DNA of 64,000 bases from UBA1672 sp963977495 (GTDB taxonomy: Bacteria; Pseudomonadota; Alphaproteobacteria; Micavibrionales; Micavibrionaceae): NCBI GenBank assembly GCA_963977495.1, contig CAXBOT010000001.1, positions 620,001 through 684,000 on the forward strand, read 5' to 3'. This document shows positions 35,690-43,965 of the stretch, piece after piece. A program made the position numbers and the translations under genes. The notes under the pieces were generated by a model. The model saw nothing but the letters and a program-made list of their open reading frames with translations, was not told the DNA's origin and did no database searches. Numbering within the stretch: position 1 is the stretch's first letter; each line of letters begins with the position of its first letter.

Positions 35690-37030
35690 TTATTTCGTTG
35701 CCTCAGCTCTACCGTTTTCATAAAGTGATAAACCCGTCAAAAGGTCAACCGCACGGATCAATTGATAATCCTCTTTCTTCGGTTCGGCATCCTTTGCATC
35801 AGCATTCTTATTATCATTCGCTGGCGTTTTGACGTTCGGCTTTTTACCGTTATTTCTATCCAATGCACCCGGTAAATCAGCTTCACGCAAATGCTGAGAT
35901 TCCAAAGATTTTACAGTTGACTGCTCTACAATAATGTCAGGCGTGATGCCTTTCGCCTGAATAGAACGCCCTGATGGGGTGTAGTAACGCGCCGTAGTCA
36001 AACGCATCGCGCCATTCCCAGGCAATGGCATCACGGTTTGAACCGAGCCTTTACCAAAGGACTGCGTCCCCATAATGATTGCGCGCTTATGATCTTGTAA
36101 CGCACCCGCTACAATTTCAGAAGCAGAAGCAGAACCACCATTCACGAGTACAACCACAGGCAAGCCTTTGGCCATATCCCCCACCGTTGCATTGTTGCGC
36201 TCTGTATCTTCTTCATAACGCCCCCGTTGAGAAACGATTTCCCCCTTATCAAGGAACACATCCGATACTTCGATCGCCTGTGAGAGCAAACCACCCGGAT
36301 TATTTCTAAGGTCAAGCACATAGCCAATCACGTTATTACCAAGCTCCTTCGATATGGCATCAATCGCATTGCGTACACCGGGGCCGGCCTTTTGACTGAA
36401 TGATGTAATACGGACATAACCTACATTACCCTCTGTATGATAACGTACTGATTTAATTTGAATAACATCACGCACCAAGGTCACGTCAATTTGTTTATCT
36501 TCGCCCTTACGTGCGATTGAAAGATCAATCGTTGAACCGACTTTACCGCGCATTTTATCCACGGCATCGCTGAGTGACATACCCATCACTGCATCTTCAT
36601 CAATTTTCACAATATAATCGCCTGATTGGATACCAGCGCGGAAAGCAGGGGTATCATCAATGGGAGACACAACCTTAACCAAGCCATTTTCCATTGTAAC
36701 CTCAATACCAAGGCCACCAAACTCACCGCTTGTTTCTACGCGCATATCCTTGAAGCTCTCTTCACTGAGATAGCTTGAATGCGGGTCAAGGCTCGACAGC
36801 ATACCGTTCAGCGCATATTCGATCAATTGTTTATCATCAACCTCTTCAACATATTCTGCGCGAACACGTTCAAAAACATCACCAAACAAGCTTAATTGAC
36901 GATATGTTTCGCTATAACCGTTTTCGGCTTTCTTATCAGTTTTAACTTTTTCATCCGCCCTAACATTCAGTGAAAAAACCACAATAACAAATGTTGCCAA
37001 TAGCACTGAAAATTTACTTATTCTTTTCAT
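35690..37030 (-). CDS. ctpA: C-terminal processing protease CtpA (S41)
   Basis: The product has 446 residues with a signal peptide (residues 1-25). A PDZ domain lies near 95-180 (GEFGGLGIEV, ESGQ-type loop TPAFRAGIQSGDYIVKID). The S41 catalytic core follows, with NGGSASASEIVAGAL carrying the nucleophile serine and SFGKGSVQT carrying the lysine. It is periplasmic and degrades or trims envelope proteins such as murein hydrolases. It sits between envC and the deacetylase. Confidence 0.95.
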   Translation of the reverse strand: MKRISKFSVLLATFVIVVFSLNVRADEKVKTDKKAENGYSETYRQLSLFGDVFERVRAEYVEEVDDKQLIEYALNGMLSSLDPHSSYLSEESFKDMRVETSGEFGGLGIEVTMENGLVKVVSPIDDTPAFRAGIQSGDYIVKIDEDAVMGMSLSDAVDKMRGKVGSTIDLSIARKGEDKQIDVTLVRDVIQIKSVRYHTEGNVGYVRITSFSQKAGPGVRNAIDAISKELGNNVIGYVLDLRNNPGGLLSQAIEVSDVFLDKGEIVSQRGRYEEDTERNNATVGDMAKGLPVVVLVNGGSASASEIVAGALQDHKRAIIMGTQSFGKGSVQTVMPLPGNGAMRLTTARYYTPSGRSIQAKGITPDIIVEQSTVKSLESQHLREADLPGALDRNNGKKPNVKTPANDNKNADAKDAEPKKEDYQLIRAVDLLTGLSLYENGRAEATK

Positions 37031-37065
37031 AGTCTTACTGTCCTTAAAATTTCAAAAAAGTATTT

Positions 37066-38232
37066 TTATCCTAGGTCGGAAAATTTAACCGCGGGGTTTA
37101 CGGGTGTTCCATTTTGTCTGAGCTCATAATAAAGCTTTGGGCGTGGAATTAAAGAAGAATCTGGCAACAAGCCAATAGGTTCACCAGATTTAACATGATC
37201 ACCAATCGTGCCGTTAATTTTATCCAACCCAGCAATCAAGCTATGAAAGCCCTCAGCATGTTCAATAATGACAATATTGCCATAGCGTTTGAACGTACCC
37301 GCAAATTGAATTTTTCCGCCCATCGGCGCAATAACCAAGCCACCGGAACGCCCCTCTATTGTGATCCCTTTACTCTGCGCGCCGAGATCATCCTTACCAT
37401 GATATCCGGTTCTGATTATGCCTGAAATCGGCAACTGCGCTTGCCCTGTATCATTCAATGGAATGTCAGGTTTTTTCCTGAAAATATTGGCTTGTTTTTG
37501 CCGTGTGATTTCTTTTTGTTCTTCTTGTTTAATATTCTTGACCAACTCCTCAAGGTTGTCCGCCTTGAGGGAGATATTCTGAATTGTAAGCTCACGCGCC
37601 TTCAGGTCACGATTGATTTTCGAATAAACCTGTTCCTTTTTATTTACCAAAGTTTGCAAATTAGCATTTTTCTTTTTCAACAAATTCGTTTCAGATTCCA
37701 ATGCAACGCGCTCTATTTCCAATTCATTGGTGACACGCTGCAATGTTTCCAAATTATTTTTAAGTGTCTCCGCGTGCCGCTTCACCGAAGGAATAATATT
37801 TTCCATGAGTAAGGCACTTTGAGCAATTTTATAAGGGGAGTCGGGCTGCGCGAGGAGCGCTTGGGGGGGCGTTTTGCGAATACGCTCCAATATTAAAATC
37901 AACTTCACGATGGAAACGCGCTCATCTTTTAATGTGGTTTCAATGGCTTGTTTCTTTTTATGCAGGATATCAACACGCTGTTCTATATATTTAAGGCCAT
38001 CTTCATTCTTGCGCACAGATGTTGCAGCCTCAACCAATTGCTTTTTGATATCACTGACTTCGTTATTGATCGTATCAATTTTTTGTTCGAGCGCTTTTTT
38101 CTGCGCTGTTTCTTCGGAGAGTTTATTTTTTACAGCTGCCAGTTCATCGCTCTTACTTTTGGCATAACCAGATGACGCGGAACAACACGAGATCACAAAT
38201 ACAGCGATGGCAATAAAACGAACAACGGACAT
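37066..38232 (-). CDS. envC: Murein hydrolase activator EnvC (LytM-like, degenerate)
   Basis: The product has 388 residues. A signal peptide (to about residue 24) is followed by long coiled coils (about 28-255), then a LytM/M23 domain (about 280-385). In the LytM domain the metal ligands expected in HxxxD and HxH are not seen (SKGITIEG and HAEGFHSLIAGL), so it looks catalytically inactive. That agrees with EnvC of E. coli, which activates division amidases instead of cutting murein. It reads toward ctpA, the usual partner gene. Confidence 0.88.
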   Translation of the reverse strand: MSVVRFIAIAVFVISCCSASSGYAKSKSDELAAVKNKLSEETAQKKALEQKIDTINNEVSDIKKQLVEAATSVRKNEDGLKYIEQRVDILHKKKQAIETTLKDERVSIVKLILILERIRKTPPQALLAQPDSPYKIAQSALLMENIIPSVKRHAETLKNNLETLQRVTNELEIERVALESETNLLKKKNANLQTLVNKKEQVYSKINRDLKARELTIQNISLKADNLEELVKNIKQEEQKEITRQKQANIFRKKPDIPLNDTGQAQLPISGIIRTGYHGKDDLGAQSKGITIEGRSGGLVIAPMGGKIQFAGTFKRYGNIVIIEHAEGFHSLIAGLDKINGTIGDHVKSGEPIGLLPDSSLIPRPKLYYELRQNGTPVNPAVKFSDLG

Positions 38233-38260
38233 AATACGTATTTCTAGTGATGCAGATATA

Positions 38261-38719
38261 TTATTCCCTATGATAGGGATGACCAGCGAGAATCTGCTGA
38301 CTTCTATATATTTGCTCCAAAAGCATCACACGCGCAAGGGCATGGGGCCAAGTTTGTTGACCAAAGCTCATTATTAAATCGCATTTCTGGCGTACGACCT
38401 GCGTTAAACCATCCGCACCACCAATAATAAATTGAATGTGGTTTTGCCCGTCATGGGCGAATTGCTCGAGCTTTTTGGATAAGGCAATAGATGAATAGGT
38501 TTTGCCTTTTTCATCCAAGGCAATAACAACAGACTGATTGTTGATATGTTTCATGATTTTATCCGCTTCGTCATTTTGACATTTCTGCGGATTGGTATGT
38601 TTTGATTCCAGATCAATGATATTCAAAGGCCAGTTGATACGCTTTTCATACATCGCGATCAAATCAGCAAAAGCATTGTTTTTGATATGCGCTATGCAAA
38701 TAACATCTATTTTAAGCAC
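38261..38719 (-). CDS. rlmH: 23S rRNA pseudouridine-1915 N3-methyltransferase RlmH
   Basis: The product has 152 residues, a SPOUT methyltransferase. Conserved FIIGGADGL and the C-terminal RVMLLEQIYRS and HPYHRE segments identify RlmH. It methylates pseudouridine 1915 of 23S rRNA in finished ribosomes. Confidence 0.96.
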   Translation of the reverse strand: MLKIDVICIAHIKNNAFADLIAMYEKRINWPLNIIDLESKHTNPQKCQNDEADKIMKHINNQSVVIALDEKGKTYSSIALSKKLEQFAHDGQNHIQFIIGGADGLTQVVRQKCDLIMSFGQQTWPHALARVMLLEQIYRSQQILAGHPYHRE

Positions 38720-38755
38720 AGGGGAAGCCTTGCCTTAAAGAGGGGGAGGGTTTCT

Positions 38756-39142
38756 CTATGCGAGAACTTGGTCGCTTACAATGTCCAATGTTGGGTGCTC
38801 GCACCACATTTTTTCGATATTGTAAAAATCACGCACTTCGGGACGGAAAAGATGCACAATGGCGTCACCGGCATCAAGCACAACCCAATCACATTGACCA
38901 AGTCCTTCCACCCTTACTTCCTGAACGTTTTTCAGGTGAAGGCGTTCTTTCAATTTCCGAGCCAATGCGCCAACGTGACGCGACGACGTTCCTGTCGCAA
39001 TAATCATGTAATCCGCCAAGCCTGAACCATCAGACAACGGCACACATAAAATATTTTCAGCTTTGTCCGAATCGAGGGACTTCACAATAAGATCCTTCAT
39101 TTCAGACGGTTTCAAAAAACTATCTTCGTGATAAGTAATAAT
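38756..39142 (-). CDS. rsfS: Ribosome silencing factor RsfS
   Basis: RsfS family features are clear: MKDLIVKSLDSDKAENI, DYMIIATGTSSRHVGALA near the middle, VEGLGQCDWVVLDAGDAIVHLF, and FYNIEKMW near the end. It binds L14 and blocks subunit joining under starvation. The start is unclear. The only strong ribosome binding site (AAAGGAG at 39151-39157) stands 8 bases before an ATT codon at 39142, which I used. ATG at 39100 gives a shorter product like E. coli RsfS. GTG at 39187 has no ribosome binding site and lies inside a hairpin's T-tract. Confidence 0.9.
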   Translation of the reverse strand: MITYHEDSFLKPSEMKDLIVKSLDSDKAENILCVPLSDGSGLADYMIIATGTSSRHVGALARKLKERLHLKNVQEVRVEGLGQCDWVVLDAGDAIVHLFRPEVRDFYNIEKMWCEHPTLDIVSDQVLA

Positions 39143-39185
39143 GGCGTTTTCTCCTTTTTTTGCATCAAAATGCAATGCTCTAAAC

Positions 39186-39210
39186 ACAAAAAAGCCAAAC
39201 CAAACGGCTT
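39186..39210 (-). terminator. Hairpin with T-tract between nadD and rsfS
   Basis: On the minus strand AAGCC and GGCTT pair around nine bases and are followed by TTTTTGTG. Five-base stem, so modest strength. It lies just upstream of the rsfS frame. Confidence 0.5.
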
Positions 39211-39339
39211 AGCTTCTATCACCAGTCGTATTACTACGACGTTTTGCAATTTTATGAAAGCTCCCTATGACGCTTTTTATATACAAATCGTCACCCGGCT
39301 CTTTCTACAAGAAATATTTCTCAACAATCTCATACTGCC

Positions 39340-39368
39340 ATTATACGATTTTTTGACCATACTGGGAA
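39340..39368 (-). promoter_or_regulatory. Candidate promoter in the nadD-rsfS gap
   Basis: A perfect TATAAT -10 box on the minus strand, with TTCCCA (4 of 6) 17 bases upstream. A transcript would start near 39333 and reach the hairpin at 39186 after about 148 bases. Confidence 0.4.
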
Positions 39369-39401
39369 GATAATTCACTGTATGCAGCGCAGTATAATAA
39401 T

Positions 39402-40031
39402 TTAAGTTACTGAAATAGCGTTGTTTTTGTTGCGAATTTCTGTTGATGAAATATTTATCATCTTCTTCTGTAGCAGCCAATATGACGTATTCGTGTCCAG
39501 CGGCAGACGCCCGCCATGATCAACAATAATATGCTTTTGCGTCGATAACATACGCAGCGGACACTGCTTCATCAGGTTCACAGGCGGATAGCGCGTGACA
39601 TGCACCATGCACATTTCATTTAAGAAGCGTTTCCAATGATTCCAGAGATGGAAATTATGGGCATTATCCATGCCTGTAATCCATGCAAACTTCGTCGCAG
39701 GAAAATTCTTTTTTAAAATCTTGATCGAGGCATAGCTGTATGTCGTGTCAAACGTGCTTTCGATGCCTGTGACGATGATTTTTGGATTAATATTGATTTC
39801 ACGTGATAAGCGGACGCGCTCTTCTAGTGGTAATAAATCACGCTTTGATTTTAATGGGTTTTGCGGTGTAACCAACCACCAAACAGCATCAAGCTCCAAC
39901 GCCTTCAAAGCCATGTTTGAAATATGAACATGCCCCGCATGTGGTGGGTTAAACGATCCGCCCAATATGCCAATACGCATGTTTTTCCAACGCTGCGTAT
40001 TTAAAAGAGACGGCTCGGAAAAAAGGGACAT
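39402..40031 (-). CDS. nadD: Nicotinate-nucleotide adenylyltransferase
   Basis: The product has 209 residues. The nucleotidyltransferase motif GILGGSFNPPHAGHVHI lies near residue 20, and the C-terminal ISSTEIRNK (SST-R) closes the active site. It makes deamido-NAD from nicotinate mononucleotide. The 17 residues before MRIGILGG (with TQRWKN) resemble the extended alphaproteobacterial start; ATG at 39980 is the alternative. It follows proA by 23 bases. Confidence 0.93.
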   Translation of the reverse strand: MSLFSEPSLLNTQRWKNMRIGILGGSFNPPHAGHVHISNMALKALELDAVWWLVTPQNPLKSKRDLLPLEERVRLSREININPKIIVTGIESTFDTTYSYASIKILKKNFPATKFAWITGMDNAHNFHLWNHWKRFLNEMCMVHVTRYPPVNLMKQCPLRMLSTQKHIIVDHGGRLPLDTNTSYWLLQKKMINISSTEIRNKNNAISVT

Positions 40032-40054
40032 CGGGCTTAAACCTTTGAACGACG

Positions 40055-41338
40055 TTATTTCGGCCTGATTTGACCATTACCACGCACCATATATTTATAG
40101 GTGCAAAGCTGTTCCAGACCAACGGGGCCGCGCGCGTGCATTTTGCCCGTCGCAATACCAATTTCTGCGCCCATACCAAATTCACCGCCATCTGCAAATT
40201 GCGTTGAAGCATTATGCATGACGATACCGCTATCGACATTCTTTAAGAAATAGTCGGCGGCGCTTTGATCTTCGGTCAGGATACTATCGGTATGATGCGA
40301 TCCGTGGTGGTTAATGTGCTCAACGGCGGCTTGAACATCATCAACATATTTACAGCTCAATTTAGCATCCAAATATTCTGTTCCCCAATCGTCGGCAACG
40401 GCCGCCTTCACACGTGAATTAAGTCTACAGATATCCGCATCACCAACAATTTGGCATCCGGCGTTTAATAAATCATCCAAAATTTCTGTTGTTAAGGTCT
40501 TATCGACTTTGCGATCAATCAACAACGTTTCCATCGCTCCGCAAACACCTGTACGGCGCATTTTCGCATTCAAGGTCACATCGCGGGCAACGTCTTCGCG
40601 CGCACTGTCATGGACGTATATGTGACATACACCTTCAAGGTGACCAAAGACGGGCATACGTGCCTCATTCATCACGCGTTCAATCAAACCATGACCACCA
40701 CGCGGAATCATAACATCAATATAATCACTCGCCGCCAGCATCGCCCCAACTGCGGCGCGATCACTGATCGGGATCATAGATACACATGCCTTAGGCAAAT
40801 CATGCTCTTCAAGGCTGGATTGGATAATCTTATGCAACGCCAAAGAGCTGTGCAAACTTTCCGAGCCACCGCGCAGAATCACGGCGTTATGAGATTTCAA
40901 ACATAAAATAGACGCATCAACCGTAACATTCGGGCGCGATTCATAAATCATCCCAAGAACACCGATAGGGCAGGACACACGTTGAATATTTAAACCATTC
41001 GGACGATTTTGTTCCCAGAGCACTTTTCCGGTAGGGTCATCCAACGCCAAAACTACGTTAACACCCTGTGCAATGCCCTCAATACGTTCTTTGGTCAAGG
41101 TTAAACGGTCAATAAGCGCGGCGCTTAAGCCTTTTTGCTCTGCTGCGGCGAGATCCTTGGCATTGCTTTCAATAATATCTTTGGATTTCTCAATCAGGCG
41201 CAGCGATATAGTCTTCAGAGCCTGATTAATAACAGATGTCGGCGTCAGCGATAATATTCGGCTGGCATTTTTAGCTTCACGACCAAGGTCGTTTACAATT
41301 TCTTGTGGAGAGGACTGTGACGCGATGGCCTGTGACAT
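40055..41338 (-). CDS. proA: Glutamate-5-semialdehyde dehydrogenase
   Basis: The product has 427 residues. It has the aldehyde dehydrogenase fold with the catalytic cysteine in KMRRTGVCGAMETLL and the NADP loop VILRGGSESLHSS. The C-terminal TYKYMVRGNGQIR is typical of ProA. It reduces glutamyl-5-phosphate to the semialdehyde in proline synthesis. Its partner proB is 17 kb away at 58.6-59.7 kb, whereas the two usually adjoin in alphaproteobacteria. Confidence 0.96.
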   Translation of the reverse strand: MSQAIASQSSPQEIVNDLGREAKNASRILSLTPTSVINQALKTISLRLIEKSKDIIESNAKDLAAAEQKGLSAALIDRLTLTKERIEGIAQGVNVVLALDDPTGKVLWEQNRPNGLNIQRVSCPIGVLGMIYESRPNVTVDASILCLKSHNAVILRGGSESLHSSLALHKIIQSSLEEHDLPKACVSMIPISDRAAVGAMLAASDYIDVMIPRGGHGLIERVMNEARMPVFGHLEGVCHIYVHDSAREDVARDVTLNAKMRRTGVCGAMETLLIDRKVDKTLTTEILDDLLNAGCQIVGDADICRLNSRVKAAVADDWGTEYLDAKLSCKYVDDVQAAVEHINHHGSHHTDSILTEDQSAADYFLKNVDSGIVMHNASTQFADGGEFGMGAEIGIATGKMHARGPVGLEQLCTYKYMVRGNGQIRPK

Positions 41339-41370
41339 TACCTGATTCTTGCTCTGTTAGATTTCAAATA

Positions 41371-41859
41371 TTAGTGGATATTGGCTTCAATACCCACTAT
41401 TGCATCTTCAACTAACTTTGCATTGGTCTTTTTGTCAAGTTTTTCAATGATGATCTGGCGTGTTGCGTTCATCGCCAACTCTGCTGCGTGCGCCTGAATT
41501 TCATTGATTGCGTTCTGCTTCATACGCTCTAAACGATCTTCAAGCTGTACCTCGCGGCGTTTCATAACAGCGTCAAGATCCGCTTCTGCTTTTTCCTTGA
41601 ACTGATGCGCACTTTCACGCGCTGTCTTTAGAATTTTTTCTGATTCTTGAACGGCATCTCGATGCTTGCGCTGATATTGTGCAAGCATTTCCTGCGCTTC
41701 AACACGCAAGTTTTCTGCTTCTTCAAGGTCTTTTTTGATCTGCTCAATACGACCATCAAGCAAAGCATTAAATGCAGGCACACCAAATTTAAACAAAATG
41801 CCGGCAAAAATCACAAAAGAAAAAAGATACCAAATATGTGAATCCTGTAGAAGTTCCAT
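41371..41859 (-). CDS. atpF: ATP synthase F0 subunit b
   Basis: The product has 162 residues. One membrane helix near residues 8-28 (LFSFVIFAGILFKFGVPAF) is followed by a long charged coiled coil, the usual b-subunit layout. It pairs with the b' subunit encoded just upstream to form the peripheral stalk. The stop is 32 bases before proA. Confidence 0.9.
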   Translation of the reverse strand: MELLQDSHIWYLFSFVIFAGILFKFGVPAFNALLDGRIEQIKKDLEEAENLRVEAQEMLAQYQRKHRDAVQESEKILKTARESAHQFKEKAEADLDAVMKRREVQLEDRLERMKQNAINEIQAHAAELAMNATRQIIIEKLDKKTNAKLVEDAIVGIEANIH

Positions 41860-41871
41860 ATAACTTTCCCC

Positions 41872-42492
41872 TTATGCCGCTTTCTTTACTGATTTATCAA
41901 CGAGCGATTCAACAACCGATTTTGCATATTTTACATCGACTTTAACGCCAATGATTTTCTCGGCAGATTCTTTTGCAACTTCGGCAGCAACATCGCTCAT
42001 TTCTTCCATCGCTTTTTTACGAGCATTCTCGATACTTTTTTCGAGATCACGCATTTGTTTTACAGCATGTGCCTGAAAATCAACGGAATATGTTTCGGAT
42101 TTTTCCTTGATCGCATGCTCCGCCGAGGTATACAGGCTAGACGATTCTTCACGTGCACCCGTTAGGCTTTCTTCATACGATTTTTGAACAGCAGCAACTT
42201 CTTCTTTTAAGCGCTCTGCAGAATCAAGGTCATTTCCAATACGCTCAGCGCGATTTTCAATTGTTCCTGAAATCTCCGGCAAAGACTTTTTTGCAAAGAA
42301 GAAATACATGATAATAAACACAACAATCAGCCAGAAAATCTGACTTGGGAATGTTGTTGAATCAAGCTGAGGTAATCCGCCGGATTTTTCATGGTGACCA
42401 GCACCATGCTCACTGTCACTCCCGCCCGCCGCTAAAGCGTGGGCAGAACTAACACAAAGTAGAAAAGCCGAAACGGATAGTTTCTTAAGCAT
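41872..42492 (-). CDS. atpF': ATP synthase F0 subunit b'
   Basis: The product has 206 residues from the chosen ATG, which follows GAAGGAAAAAAG. A signal-like hydrophobic start (LKKLSVSAFLLCVSSAHALA) and a His-rich loop (GAGHHEKSGG) precede the single membrane helix (IFWLIVVFIIMYFFFA). A coiled coil with the NRAERI signature of b' follows. An upstream ATG at 42654 would add 54 unlikely residues overlapping atpE. A separate b' gene is typical of alphaproteobacteria. Confidence 0.88.
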   Translation of the reverse strand: MLKKLSVSAFLLCVSSAHALAAGGSDSEHGAGHHEKSGGLPQLDSTTFPSQIFWLIVVFIIMYFFFAKKSLPEISGTIENRAERIGNDLDSAERLKEEVAAVQKSYEESLTGAREESSSLYTSAEHAIKEKSETYSVDFQAHAVKQMRDLEKSIENARKKAMEEMSDVAAEVAKESAEKIIGVKVDVKYAKSVVESLVDKSVKKAA

Positions 42493-42529
42493 CTTTTTTC
42501 CTTCTTCACAAATGACTAACGGATTAGCC

Positions 42530-42754
42530 TTAGCTAGCAAGAAGAAATGCGGCAAGACCGATTGGAATAATACCAAGAGCTTCAACGAACGCGACAACCA
42601 TAAAGAACTTTTCATCAAGCATCTTTTTGGTTTCCGGGTTGCGTGCAACCGCATTGTTATATGAAGCGAAATACATACCCAAACCTAAGGCAGAACCGAG
42701 AGCAGGTAAGGCTACTAATCCACCAGCTATAGCTTTTGCAGCTTCTATTTCCAT
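42530..42754 (-). CDS. atpE: ATP synthase F0 subunit c
   Basis: The product has 74 residues, a hairpin of two membrane helices joined by the polar loop ARNPETKK. The proton-binding glutamate is in VVAFVEALGIIPIG. The Na+-type ligand set (ES after the glutamate) is not present, so proton coupling is expected. Many copies form the rotor ring. Confidence 0.95.
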   Translation of the reverse strand: MEIEAAKAIAGGLVALPALGSALGLGMYFASYNNAVARNPETKKMLDEKFFMVVAFVEALGIIPIGLAAFLLAS

Positions 42755-42819
42755 TTACTTTTTCCTTTTTACTATTTGTTAAAACAACACTTCTTAAAAA
42801 CACTCGCGATAATACATAG

Positions 42820-43566
42820 TTAGTGATGAAGTTCAACACTATCTTTTAAGTAAACGCATGCCAAAATTGCGAAAACATAAGCCTGAATAGCAGCAACCAA
42901 CAGTTCAAACATCATCATAACAACGTTAAAAAGGGTAGGAAGCACACCAAGCACCACCATAACACCGCCGGCACTCGCCGCAGCAATCGCAAAACCAATA
43001 ACAATCTTCAAAATCAGGTGTCCCGCCATCATGTTCGCAAACAAACGAACAGAGTGTGTGATAGGACGAACCATGAATGAAATCACTTCAAGTGGCACAA
43101 TGAACGGGATCAACCACCAAGGAATGCCAGCAGGCAAAAACATAGAGAAAAACTTAAGCCCGTGATTGCGCACGCCAAAAGCAATGCTCATCACAAATAC
43201 AAGAACTGCCAACACTGTCGTTACAATAAGGTGCGATGTGTATGTAAAAGAATAGGGCAAAAGTCCCAAGACATTCCCCATCAAAATAAAGATAAACAGC
43301 GTAAAGATGAAGGGGAAGTACGCCCTTCCTTTTTTGCCGATATGTTCATTGACCATTTTACTGACAAATTCGTAGAGCACTTCTGCGCTCATCTGCAATC
43401 TGCCGGGGATCATTTCATTTTTGCGCATTGCAATAGAGAGGAACATGCTTGAAAGAAGAGCACCGATAACCATCCATAACGAAGAGTTCGTAAAGGAAAT
43501 GTCGTAACCAGCAATCTGAAACTCTGCGATCGGCTGTATAACAAACTGATGAATTGGGCTGGCCAC
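42820..43566 (-). CDS. atpB: ATP synthase F0 subunit a
   Basis: The product has 248 residues and five to six membrane helices. The essential arginine is in SVRLFANMMAGHL near residue 180, and the glutamine-containing last helix AIQAYVFAILACVYL is present. It forms the proton half-channels against the c ring. F1 genes are not in the window. Confidence 0.95.
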   Translation of the reverse strand: MASPIHQFVIQPIAEFQIAGYDISFTNSSLWMVIGALLSSMFLSIAMRKNEMIPGRLQMSAEVLYEFVSKMVNEHIGKKGRAYFPFIFTLFIFILMGNVLGLLPYSFTYTSHLIVTTVLAVLVFVMSIAFGVRNHGLKFFSMFLPAGIPWWLIPFIVPLEVISFMVRPITHSVRLFANMMAGHLILKIVIGFAIAAASAGGVMVVLGVLPTLFNVVMMMFELLVAAIQAYVFAILACVYLKDSVELHH

Positions 43567-43653
43567 TGTTCTTTATTCTCCGTTACTCGTGTTTATTAAA
43601 ATTTTCATGTTTGTAGCGTATTTGAATCTGTTTATCAATGGGATTTGGCGTAG

Positions 43654-43965
43654 TTATTCATTTTTTTTTGTTATAGCATTCGCGCGATACACACCGCTTA
43701 CAAATCCCATAATGATAAAAAAGATCATAGCCAGCGGCGCACTGGAACAATATTTATCAATAAAGAAGCCAAGAATCCCACCTGCAATGACATTACCTAA
43801 GAACACAGAGGCCGCACGTTTCCCGCGTTTTGACTCCTCTGACTCTTCCGCAGGAACGCCGTATTGCTGCGTTTTATACTCTTTTTCATCGCGCCGTGCG
43901 TCTTTTATACGCTCATCCAAAGACGCTACTTTTTCCTGAATTTCTTTTTCTAAATCATCTGACAT
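43654..43965 (-). CDS. atpI: AtpI/AtpZ-family ATP synthase assembly protein
   Basis: The product has 103 residues. A charged N-terminal coiled coil (about 1-45) is followed by two membrane helices (ASVFLGNVIAGGILGFFID and PLAMIFFIIMGFVSGVY). This is the usual AtpI pattern ahead of atpB. AtpI helps assemble the c ring. It begins on the base next to the smc stop. Confidence 0.88.
   Translation of the reverse strand: MSDDLEKEIQEKVASLDERIKDARRDEKEYKTQQYGVPAEESEESKRGKRAASVFLGNVIAGGILGFFIDKYCSSAPLAMIFFIIMGFVSGVYRANAITKKNE

Noticed and set aside
38756..39025. Plus-strand frames opposite rsfS
   Set aside because: They are antisense to a well-conserved RsfS sequence.
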